Shown piece by piece: positions 1-5,850 of a DNA stretch of 6,707 bases. Below the pieces are notes generated by a model, which was given only the letters and a program-made list of their open reading frames with translations, had not been told where the DNA came from and searched no databases. The DNA is taken from assembly GCA_046760905.1 (NCBI GenBank), contig JBHIFB010000157.1:1-6707 (forward strand), read 5' to 3'. The DNA is from JBHIFB01 sp046760905 (GTDB lineage Bacteria > Gemmatimonadota > CAZMKB01). The translations under genes were made by a program, and so were the position numbers. Position 1 is the stretch's first letter. Each line of letters starts with the position of its first letter.

Positions 1-192
1 GAAGGGAATGTAAGGATGTTCTTCATCCTCGGGTTGAAACTCGTAAGCGAATGCCTCATGGTCGCGGATCCCATCAACGCTCACGAGGAACACCTTCTCC
101 GTAGTGTATGCGGCCAGCTGTCCTGACAAGATATGGGCTAGGAGGGCCACTGGAAGGGCGGCAAGCATGATTTTTTTCCAGAGCGAGACCAT
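1..192 (-). CDS. Exported alkaline-phosphatase-superfamily (sulfatase/phosphodiesterase-like) protein, N-terminal part
   Basis: This is the first 64 codons of a gene that continues beyond the left edge. The ATG is at 192-190, with a GGGAGG ribosome site (202-197) four bases upstream; the next ATG (codon 9) has no such site. Residues 1-28 form a signal peptide: K6-K7, then a hydrophobic stretch (MLAALPVALLAHIL), then small residues before a likely cleavage near A27/A28. The mature protein opens with a beta strand ending in VFLVSVDGIRDHEAF. The D40-G-I-R motif is what the alkaline phosphatase superfamily uses as its first metal-binding aspartate, and HPYIPF at the edge resembles the stretch that precedes the nucleophile in sulfatase and nucleotide-pyrophosphatase relatives. 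The nucleophile and the other metal ligands lie outside the window, so substrate and activity cannot be judged. It is transcribed away from everything else here. The call is family level only. Confidence 0.72.
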   Translation of the reverse strand, partial: MVSLWKKIMLAALPVALLAHILSGQLAAYTTEKVFLVSVDGIRDHEAFAYEFQPEDEEHPYIPF

Positions 193-292
193 TTCTCCTC
201 CCTTTTGAAACAGCGCGAAGTTCCATGGAGGAGTCCTCTTAGAGGGGGGAAGAAAGATCAATCCACTCTCACTTGCCTCAACTGAGCAACGG

Positions 293-320
293 ATCCTATG
301 TCCCCTCTATTCAATGTCAA
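293..320 (-). promoter_or_regulatory. Sigma70-type promoter for the minus-strand exported protein
   Basis: Read on the minus strand, a perfect -35 box TTGACA (320-315) is followed after 16 bases by TAGGAT (298-293), four of six matches to TATAAT. Transcription would start near 286, giving a leader of about 94 bases before the ATG at 192. It points at the signal-peptide gene and no other gene lies between. The boxes are seen in the sequence; their use is inferred. Confidence 0.5.
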
Positions 321-372
321 GAGATTTTTTTAAGAGCGAGCGTTTCGAACAATTCTATAATAGACAACATCT

Positions 373-420
373 TAGATATTATGATTCCTTCCGGTATCAT
401 TCATTCCGGGCATATCTAGA
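373..420. repeat. Small direct repeat and hairpin cluster
   Basis: The 11-mer ATTCCTTCCGG (384-394) recurs 15 bases later as ATTCATTCCGG (399-409), with one mismatch. The pair is flanked by the inverted repeat TAGATAT (373-379) and ATATCTA (412-418). Bases 381-400 can also fold as a hairpin: five base pairs, one T-T mismatch, two C-G pairs and a TTCC loop. There is no T tract, so it is not a terminator. It could be a protein-binding site or simply chance. Confidence 0.3.
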
Positions 421-545
421 TTTTTATTACGTATGAAGCGCTTCCCGGCTCTTACACGGTTAAAGGATATGTGTGACTCACAGGTGGAGCAATCTGGGAT
501 GCGGAGGTTTTCGATGGAGATGTGGTAGAAGGATTTGGGTTTTAA
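420..545 (+). pseudogene. Possible C-terminal coding relic of unknown family, interrupted by TGA
   Basis: Between a TAG (417-419) and a TAA (543-545), this frame reads like the end of a beta-rich protein: ITYEALPGSYTVKGYV, then a TGA at 474-476, then LTGGAIWDAEVFDGDVVEGF. The pattern of a PGSY turn, alternating hydrophobic residues and a DG-rich end is protein-like. Other genes here use TGA as a true stop, so recoding is unlikely. No start codon or ribosome site is present. The PGxY-plus-strand pattern faintly recalls C-terminal carbohydrate-binding domains of polysaccharide ABC transporters, but that is a guess. It may be chance. Confidence 0.25.
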
Positions 546-613
546 ATATTAAAAGATAGGGACAGTTTAAACGAAAGGAAAGAGAGAGAACCATACCAAG
601 TACGAAAGGTTGA

Positions 614-790
614 CAGCCACCACCAGCACGTTTAGAATTATGCTACGATCGGGTCTTTGCCCGGCATGGTAAAGCAGATACGACAAAGCGATATGCCCAT
701 CTGAGCAAGGACGAAATAGAGAACAGCGCCAAGAACATTCACGAAGATGGGCAGAGGATGGTTGAAAAAGACACTCAAAGCAATTCTTAG
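614..790 (+). pseudogene. Tyrosine recombinase (phage-type integrase) C-terminal remnant
   Basis: This frame opens after a TGA (611-613) and ends at TAG (788-790). Its second half reads ARHGKADTTKRYAHLSKDE and continues with a charged helix, as at the C-terminus of tyrosine recombinases. In that family a (L)GH-x-x-x-x-T-T-x-x-YAHL segment carries the last catalytic His (here codon 665-667) and the nucleophilic Tyr (codon 692-694). Residues before the ARHG segment do not resemble the family, and the N-terminal core-binding domain and Arg boxes are absent, so it cannot be active. It has no start codon or ribosome site. It ends 32 bases before a tRNA-Arg gene on the same strand. Integrases often target tRNA genes, but here the remnant lies on the 5' side of the tRNA. 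The family call is fairly sure; the history is inferred. Confidence 0.62.
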
Positions 791-822
791 TAATTGCGCA
801 AGCACAAGGATATATATTTAAT

Positions 823-896
823 CCCCCTGTAGCTCAGTTGGAAAGAGCAGTGGTTTCCTAAACCACGTGTCGCCTGTTCGAGTCGGGCCAGGGGGA
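823..896 (+). tRNA. tRNA-Arg, anticodon CCT
   Basis: A complete 74-base cloverleaf can be folded. The acceptor stem is CCCCCTG (823-829) with CAGGGGG (889-895) and A896 as discriminator. The D stem is GCTC/GAGC with an AGTTGGAAA loop. The anticodon stem is GTGGT/ACCAC with loop TTCCTAA, giving anticodon CCT (857-859), which reads AGG (Arg). The variable loop has five bases. The T stem is GCCTG/CGGGC, with one G-T pair and a TTCGAGT loop. CCA is not encoded and must be added after transcription. A TATATATT stretch just upstream (811-818) may be its -10 box, but no convincing -35 box is seen. Five T residues follow the discriminator without a separate hairpin. Confidence 0.95.
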
Positions 897-903
897 TTTT
901 TGT

Positions 904-932
904 TTGACATATTTCACTTTTTGTGGTATGCT
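904..932 (+). promoter_or_regulatory. Sigma70-type promoter for the secreted propeller gene
   Basis: A perfect TTGACA (904-909) and TATGCT (927-932, four of six matches) are separated by the optimal 17 bases. The predicted start is near 939, giving a leader of about 74 bases before the TTG start at 1013. It begins only eight bases after the tRNA, so the tRNA and the protein gene probably have separate promoters. Confidence 0.65.
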
Positions 933-1001
933 TTGAAAAAGCAGTGCTCTCATAAATTACTTTGCGGCTGTTCCATAACAAACCTGAGTTCAATCAGTTA
1001 C

Positions 1002-1007
1002 AGGAGG
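1002..1007 (+). promoter_or_regulatory. Ribosome binding site that sets a TTG start
   Basis: AGGAGG lies five bases before the TTG at 1013-1015, which is ideal spacing. The frame is open further upstream to a TTG at 962, but that codon has no ribosome site, and starting there would put a charged, polar stretch ahead of the signal peptide. The site therefore decides the start. Confidence 0.8.
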
Positions 1008-1012
1008 GAACA

Positions 1013-2722
1013 TTGAAATTCCTAATTTGCCTTTCAGCCACCTCTTTCACGTTGCTGTTCAGTATTCCCATGCTCAGCATGCCTTCACCTCTGTTTGGCT
1101 CTTCCACGGATAATCAGTTATCTGTGAACACGCAAATCGAGGTAAACCATGACGGCGCTTTCACCAGAACCACGGTCGATCAGGGAAACGATTCGTTTGT
1201 CATCGACCGATCAAAGGGAGAGGTCACCCTCTCACCCCCGAACCTCCAGTGGGTTATCGACGATGGTGGTCAATTATACATTCCGACCAGTGTGGAACTC
1301 GGGGGCAGGGGAACGGTGGCGTTCTATGGGTGTTACCTCAACAATGAAAGAAACCGTCTCTTCTCCACGCTCACATCTTCCTCGGCAGAGGCCCCGGTCT
1401 GGGAGGATGAGGGACTCCTCGAGGCCTGGAGCGATATTTATGTCGATGCTTCCGAAGACGGCAATATTTTGACTGCAATCGCCCAGTTTCCAGTCGAGGG
1501 CGATATAACAAGACGGGAAGTGAAAGTTTACAAATATACCACAGACAGCTCAACACCCGACTGGGTTTACACGTTTCCGAATATAATAAACGCCGGTGCC
1601 CGTATCAAAATCAGCAGGGACGGCGCATACATAGCCGCCGCTCTGTATGACAACAACACGAGCACCCTGGAGATAGCCTACTTCGAAAGTGACTCACCAA
1701 CACCGCTTTTCACAGACTCATTCTCCAGCAGTTTCATACGTGCGTTAGACATGACAGACAACGGGGGCATCCTCTACATAAACGAAGGGACCATGATCCA
1801 CATCTACGACACATCGATCCAATCGATCATTTTCTCGGTGAATGCAGGTGCGAGCTTCGACAGTCATTCAATTTCCGGAGATGGCAGCGCCTTCGCCTTT
1901 GGCGGGTTCAATTTCGTTAAGTGCTATGGATGGAATGGTTCGTCTTACGAGCTCTTGTTCACATACTGGATGAGCGGAAGTACCTATTGTGCGCGGTGTG
2001 ATCTTTCCACTGACGCCAGCACGCTGGCAGCGGCTTTTTATGTATATTCCCCGGGACTTGATTTCAGAGTTGTCTCTCTTGAAGTGCCGAGTGGGGATGT
2101 AGACTTCGAGGCAGATTTCACTGGGACGGGTGACCTCCAGAACGCCCCATGGCAGATCGTTACAAACGATGACGGCTCGCGAATCGCATATGGCGGGTGG
2201 GGGGATGAGGGTAACACCAATCCCGAGGTGATGATCTTCGAAGGAAGCGCCACTCCGGTGGCGAGCATCGACACAAGGGGATCTGTTTTCGATGTGGACA
2301 TTTCGGCAAACGGCGTCTTCGTCGTCTCCGGCTCAAAGTCGGTCCATGCGAATATATCGGGTAACGGAGGAGATCACGCTTGCTATTACATGGGTGGGCA
2401 GGACCTCATGGTCGAGGGAGTACCCGGACTCGGTGACATAGTCACATTCCAGATCGAAGGGGACGAAGGGGAGAACGTGCTTCTCGCGGCGAGTTTTAAC
2501 GAGGTTGACATATCGACCCCGTTCGGAACTCTAGTGGTTGATCCCGGCCAGTACATCGAGCTCGGAACCGGCACGATAGGCCCCTCCGGCCTCATCGAGT
2601 TCGATGTCACAGTGCCGAATCTCCCCATTCTACTCGGAAGGAAAGTGGTCACCCAGGCAATCCTCTGGGGGGGAGGGAATATACATTTAACCAATGGTCA
2701 GGTGTTCTTGATACTGCCCTGA
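1013..2722 (+). CDS. Secreted seven-repeat beta-propeller-like protein with C-terminal beta domain
   Basis: The gene encodes 569 residues starting at TTG 1013. Residues 1-22 are Lys followed by a long hydrophobic run (signal peptide), so the product is exported; the cleavage point is unclear. After an N-terminal segment of about 120 residues come seven units, each opening with a motif like D-x-S-x-DG and then a strand rich in Ala/Gly. They begin near residues 144 (DASEDG), 199 (KISRDG), 246 (DMTDNG), 286 (SISGDG), 330 (DLSTDA), 382 (IVTNDDG) and 429 (DISANG). Seven units spaced 40-55 residues apart fit a seven-bladed propeller of the WD40/YVTN type. From about 464 to the end is a beta domain opening with a G-x-P-x-x-GD turn and containing a late V-P-N-x-P-x-L-x-G-x-x-V-x-x-Q segment. 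Such domains occur at the ends of large secreted proteins in several environmental phyla. No catalytic motif is visible and the ligand is unknown. It has its own promoter and terminator and is monocistronic. Confidence 0.85.
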   Translation: MKFLICLSATSFTLLFSIPMLSMPSPLFGSSTDNQLSVNTQIEVNHDGAFTRTTVDQGNDSFVIDRSKGEVTLSPPNLQWVIDDGGQLYIPTSVELGGRGTVAFYGCYLNNERNRLFSTLTSSSAEAPVWEDEGLLEAWSDIYVDASEDGNILTAIAQFPVEGDITRREVKVYKYTTDSSTPDWVYTFPNIINAGARIKISRDGAYIAAALYDNNTSTLEIAYFESDSPTPLFTDSFSSSFIRALDMTDNGGILYINEGTMIHIYDTSIQSIIFSVNAGASFDSHSISGDGSAFAFGGFNFVKCYGWNGSSYELLFTYWMSGSTYCARCDLSTDASTLAAAFYVYSPGLDFRVVSLEVPSGDVDFEADFTGTGDLQNAPWQIVTNDDGSRIAYGGWGDEGNTNPEVMIFEGSATPVASIDTRGSVFDVDISANGVFVVSGSKSVHANISGNGGDHACYYMGGQDLMVEGVPGLGDIVTFQIEGDEGENVLLAASFNEVDISTPFGTLVVDPGQYIELGTGTIGPSGLIEFDVTVPNLPILLGRKVVTQAILWGGGNIHLTNGQVFLILP

Positions 2723-2752
2723 GCAGACTGAAAATCGAGACAAGGTTGCAAG

Positions 2753-2786
2753 ACGCCGCTTCAGCGGGGAAGCGGCGTTTTTGTTT
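2753..2786 (+). terminator. Intrinsic (Rho-independent) terminator
   Basis: A perfect ten-base-pair stem, ACGCCGCTTC (2753-2762) with GAAGCGGCGT (2769-2778), encloses the loop AGCGGG. It is followed by a T-rich tract (TTTTGTTT, 2779-2786). It begins 30 bases after the stop of the propeller gene and separates it from the TPR/GH57 operon. Confidence 0.93.
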
Positions 2787-2876
2787 ATACGGAACGGACA
2801 CCTCCAGACGCATTCCGGGATGATTGAGCAGCGCAGGGCGAACAGGGTAGGGGTTGATGTTCCCCAGATGGAAAGA

Positions 2877-2905
2877 TTGACAAAGCTGCCCACTGAAATT
2901 AAGTT
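2877..2905 (+). promoter_or_regulatory. Candidate promoter for the TPR-GH57-zinc protein operon
   Basis: A perfect TTGACA (2877-2882) is followed after 17 bases by TAAGTT (2900-2905), only three of six matches to TATAAT. It lies between the upstream terminator and the first operon gene, where a promoter is needed. Transcription would start near 2912, about 47 bases before the ATG at 2959. The weak -10 box lowers confidence. Confidence 0.42.
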
Positions 2906-2958
2906 AAAACTGCGAAATAGGTGGTTTTCAAGGTATATCGAAGGGGGATTCTACTACT

Positions 2959-3660
2959 ATGGGTTCAAGGAAGCGGATTAGAAAGAAACAGCTCAAACAG
3001 GACAAATTCGTCCAGACCACTTTCGAACTCACAGACTGGATAAGAGCTAATCAGAGGACAGTGACGTATACTGCACTTGGTGTCCTGCTCGTGGTCGTTC
3101 TCGGTTACTCATATTCCAGTTACAACCGCAGCAAGGCCGAAAGTGCATACACGGCGTTCTATCAAGCTATGCAGGCATATCGAAGCGGCAACTATGCCCT
3201 TTCGGCTTCTGACCTCGAGAAAATTCTTTCAGAACACAGTGGTTCCCCCATTGAGGATCAGATACTTTACTACCTTGCAAACGCATACTATAAAACAGGG
3301 GATCTCGACAAGGCGGAGAAAGTCCTGACTAAGTTCGAAGGCGAGTTCGGCGAAGAATCGAGAATGTCCGTAGAAGCCATGACAACGCTTGCAAGTGTAT
3401 ATGAGCAGAAGGGAGAATTCGAAAAAGCCGCGCATACTTATATTCAGGCAGCCTCTGCATCCCGGTTCCCATACCAGGAAAAAACCAACAGGATGCAGGC
3501 CGCAAGGCTTTTAATAGATGTGGGAAAATACGAGGAAGCCATCGCACAGTACGATGCCCTGATAGAGAGTGAGTCGGCAGAGAAATTCAGTCAGGCCGAG
3601 CTGGATGAGGTGAAAATGCTCAGGGCCGAGGTAAATGGACGGGTGCGCATCGGAGAATGA
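2959..3660 (+). CDS. Membrane-anchored tetratricopeptide (TPR) repeat protein
   Basis: The gene encodes 233 residues. A basic N-terminus (residues 4-14, rich in Arg and Lys) and a segment DWIRANQR precede one hydrophobic helix at about 34-52 (VTYTALGVLLVVVLGYSY). This predicts a short cytoplasmic tail, one membrane pass and a periplasmic or extracellular helical domain. The rest is TPR-like helix pairs near 60-97, 98-133, 134-170 and 171-204, with typical G-x-Y/L/F-x-x-A turns (SGNYALSA, TGDLDKAE, KGEFEKAA, VGKYEEAI). The architecture matches YfgM-type and similar tail-plus-TPR scaffold proteins of Gram-negative bacteria, which bind other proteins near the Sec translocon or in the envelope. 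That role is not shown here. AGGGGG (2942-2947) lies 11 bases before the ATG. Its stop overlaps the GH57 start (ATGA), so the two are co-translated, which hints at a shared process although the enzyme looks cytoplasmic. Confidence 0.85.
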   Translation: MGSRKRIRKKQLKQDKFVQTTFELTDWIRANQRTVTYTALGVLLVVVLGYSYSSYNRSKAESAYTAFYQAMQAYRSGNYALSASDLEKILSEHSGSPIEDQILYYLANAYYKTGDLDKAEKVLTKFEGEFGEESRMSVEAMTTLASVYEQKGEFEKAAHTYIQAASASRFPYQEKTNRMQAARLLIDVGKYEEAIAQYDALIESESAEKFSQAELDEVKMLRAEVNGRVRIGE

Positions 3661-5840
3661 TAGTTATGAAAGAAGATGCGCTCAGCGTAATAATCCTCTG
3701 GCATCTTCATCAACCCCCCTATAAGGATCCACAATCCAATTCTTTTGTCCTTCCCTGGGTGAGATTGCACGCGATAAAGAATTACTTCTTCATGATCGAT
3801 ATCCTGAGGAATCATCCCGGAGTTCGTGTAACCTTCAACCTCACTCCATGTCTCATTGAGCAGCTGGAAGCCTATACCCTTGGGGAGAGCGACAATTTTC
3901 TCGAGCTCACTATGAAACCCTCATCGGAGCTGTCCATGGAAGAGAAGGAGGAGCTTTTGTGGTCATGCTTCCTTCTAAACTGGGGGACACAGCTTGTGAG
4001 ATTCCCGCGCTATACAGAGCTTCTTTCGAAGAGAGGGAGGAAAACACCGCGGAACCGCCTGCGTGAAAGACTGAGTTATTTCACTGAAGGAGACCTGCGC
4101 GATTTACAGGTCCTTTTTAACCTCGCATGGTTCAATGCCAGTCATCTTAAAGACCCGGACCTCGCAGCGCTCGTGGAGAAGGGAAGAGGTTTCGACGAGG
4201 CGGATAAAAACATTATCAGGGAGAAGAGTTACCGCATCATAGGCGAAATACTACCGGCTTACTCCGAGCTCGAAAGAGCAGGACAGATCGAACTGAGCAC
4301 AACGCCCTATTATCATCCTATAATGCCGCTTCTCTGCGATACTTCCATCGGGAAGGTCGCAGTGCCGACGATGAATCTTCCACGGAGCGAATTCTCCCAA
4401 CCCGATGACGCGGTTGCCCAGATGAAGCTTGCTATTGAAAAATATAAGAGTCTCACCGGAAAACACCCTAACGGTATATGGCCATCTGAGGGAAGCGTTA
4501 GCGAAGAAGTTCTGGAAATACTGAGTGAACTGGGGATCAGGTGGACGGCGACCGATGAGGAGATACTGGCAAGGTCCAAGGATGTGAGTCTAATTCGTGG
4601 AGCCGATTACGTCGTCTCCCATCCCGAGTTACTTTATAGGCCTTTCAGAGCGGGCCCGGAAGGGAAAGAAGTCACCATGTTCTTCCGGGATAGATATCTT
4701 TCGGATCATATCAGTTTCGTCTATTCCGGGTGGTCTGCCGAACGATCCGTGGAACATGTCTTGGACTATCTCGACAGTGTCTACAAGGCCACCAGAGGGA
4801 GAATCAAATCCCCGGTCATCTCCATAATACTCGACGGCGAAAATCCGTGGGAGTATTATGATGATGATGGCATCAACTTCCTCGACATACTCTACACGCA
4901 GCTGGGGACTTCGTCTATTTTAAAGACGGTAACACCATCACAGTACTTGAGATCTGTGGGGGATGCAGGAAATATTGAAAAGCTGGAATGGATCTACCCG
5001 GGCTCCTGGATAAATGCCAATTTCAGGATCTGGATAGGCCATCCAGAAGACAACAGGGCATGGGAACTTCTGCATCAAACCAGGAAGACCCTGGTTGAGT
5101 TTGCAAGTAATGCCCAGCCTCGAGCTCAATCCAAGATTCATCAGGCATGGCAGGAGATATTCATGGCCGAAGCGAGTGATTGGTTCTGGTGGTATGGTGA
5201 TGATCATTCGAGTGCGACCGATGCTGAATTCGACCGGCTTTTCAGAATGCATCTTATGCGTGTCTATGAGATCCTGGACGAAAAGATACCGGCCGAACTC
5301 TACCACCCGATCTCCTCGGCAACGAGGAGACAGGCGTTTATGAAAGATCCGCGTGGTAAACTCACGGTTTACCTGGACGGCCTCGTGAGTTCCTTTTATG
5401 AATGGTACGAGGCCGGCCACTTCGAAATAGAAAGGATCGGTGATGCGAGGGCGATAGAGGAGGGGAGTGTCGATGCTATCTTTTGGGGTGAATCCTCAGG
5501 GAAGCTTGTGCTGAGAGTCGATTTCAGAGAGGGAGTGAAGCCCTGGCCGGGAATCAAGCTCTGGCTGAAGATTCTGTCACCTATCGAGGCAAAAATACTC
5601 GTTTTTGATGGCAGTGGTGAGGGAACCATCGTACATGACGGAAAGTCTGTCGGACAATTCAGGTATGATGAAATCCTCGAACTGTATATAGACTGCGAAT
5701 CTCTTTCCATAAATCCCGATGATGAGATCCTCTTTCACATGATAGAAAAAAGCCCGAAAGGCTTTACATTCCAGCATCCGAGGACAGAAGTTATTGTACT
5801 TAAGCTTTCTGCCAGTGATGATCCAGATTGGATAGTCTGA
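3657..5840 (+). CDS. Glycoside hydrolase family 57 enzyme (alpha-amylase/amylopullulanase type)
   Basis: The gene encodes 727 residues with no signal peptide, so it is predicted cytoplasmic, acting on glycogen, starch or maltooligosaccharides (alpha-1,4 and perhaps alpha-1,6 bonds, or transglycosylation). The conserved GH57 regions are in order: HLHQPPY (16-22); the ELSTTPYYHPIMPLL stretch (212-226); GIWPSEGS (273-280), whose E278 should be the nucleophile; ILDGENPWEYY (391-401), whose D393 should be the acid/base; and SWINANFRIWIGHPEDNRAW (450-469). These are followed by a helical part with EASDWFWWYGDDH (505-517). Residues from about 560 form a beta-rich C-terminal domain resembling the DOMON-like domains that end many GH57 proteins. 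The length fits this type rather than the shorter branching-enzyme type. The ATG at 3657 overlaps the previous stop. A second ATG at 3666 is better placed for the GGAG at 3652-3655 and may be the real start. The family is certain; hydrolase versus transferase is open. Confidence 0.93.
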   Translation: MIVMKEDALSVIILWHLHQPPYKDPQSNSFVLPWVRLHAIKNYFFMIDILRNHPGVRVTFNLTPCLIEQLEAYTLGESDNFLELTMKPSSELSMEEKEELLWSCFLLNWGTQLVRFPRYTELLSKRGRKTPRNRLRERLSYFTEGDLRDLQVLFNLAWFNASHLKDPDLAALVEKGRGFDEADKNIIREKSYRIIGEILPAYSELERAGQIELSTTPYYHPIMPLLCDTSIGKVAVPTMNLPRSEFSQPDDAVAQMKLAIEKYKSLTGKHPNGIWPSEGSVSEEVLEILSELGIRWTATDEEILARSKDVSLIRGADYVVSHPELLYRPFRAGPEGKEVTMFFRDRYLSDHISFVYSGWSAERSVEHVLDYLDSVYKATRGRIKSPVISIILDGENPWEYYDDDGINFLDILYTQLGTSSILKTVTPSQYLRSVGDAGNIEKLEWIYPGSWINANFRIWIGHPEDNRAWELLHQTRKTLVEFASNAQPRAQSKIHQAWQEIFMAEASDWFWWYGDDHSSATDAEFDRLFRMHLMRVYEILDEKIPAELYHPISSATRRQAFMKDPRGKLTVYLDGLVSSFYEWYEAGHFEIERIGDARAIEEGSVDAIFWGESSGKLVLRVDFREGVKPWPGIKLWLKILSPIEAKILVFDGSGEGTIVHDGKSVGQFRYDEILELYIDCESLSINPDDEILFHMIEKSPKGFTFQHPRTEVIVLKLSASDDPDWIV

Positions 5841-5842
5841 GG
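5838..5842 (+). promoter_or_regulatory. Ribosome binding site overlapping the GH57 stop codon
   Basis: TGAGG overlaps the TGA stop of the GH57 gene and lies eight bases before the GTG at 5851. It supports this GTG as the start and suggests that translation of the small protein is coupled to the GH57 gene. Confidence 0.6.
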
Positions 5843-5850
5843 CTGAATCG

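Larger units (their letters stand above)
193..822. other. Long intergenic stretch with decayed sequence
   Basis: About 630 bases separate the divergently transcribed minus-strand gene from the tRNA, and no intact gene is visible. It holds the leader and promoter of the minus-strand gene (193-320), a 7-base T run (325-331), an isolated perfect TATAAT (356-361) with no credible -35 box, small repeats at 373-420, a possible coding relic at 420-545, and a tyrosine recombinase C-terminal relic at 614-790. I see nothing definite in 546-613. Relics beside a tRNA gene suggest an eroded integrated element. Confidence 0.6.

Noticed and set aside
356..361. Perfect TATAAT on the plus strand
   Set aside because: No -35 box at 16-18 bases, no extended -10 TG, and no gene starts downstream. 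It lies in a small TCTAT-A-ATAGA palindrome.
474..476. TGA recoding (TGA read as an amino acid)
   Set aside because: TGA is the real stop of the propeller, TPR and GH57 genes, two of them supported by tight gene junctions, so the in-frame TGA is better explained as decay.
648..664. Short CGGG/CCCG hairpin in the integrase relic as a terminator or att core
   Set aside because: The stem is only four to five pairs, no T tract follows, and the sequence does not repeat the tRNA 3' half.
787..993. Minus-strand frame across the tRNA
   Set aside because: It is the reverse complement of the tRNA-Arg gene and the promoter region, so coding is implausible.
2781..2981. Open frame of 66 codons between the terminator and the TPR gene
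   Set aside because: It starts with TTG inside the terminator T tract, has no ribosome site, contains the probable operon promoter and overlaps the TPR gene. No protein-like pattern is evident.
4938..5420. 160-codon minus-strand frame within the GH57 gene
   Set aside because: It is a shadow of the conserved GH57 sequence in the opposite strand, without a ribosome site or recognisable domain.
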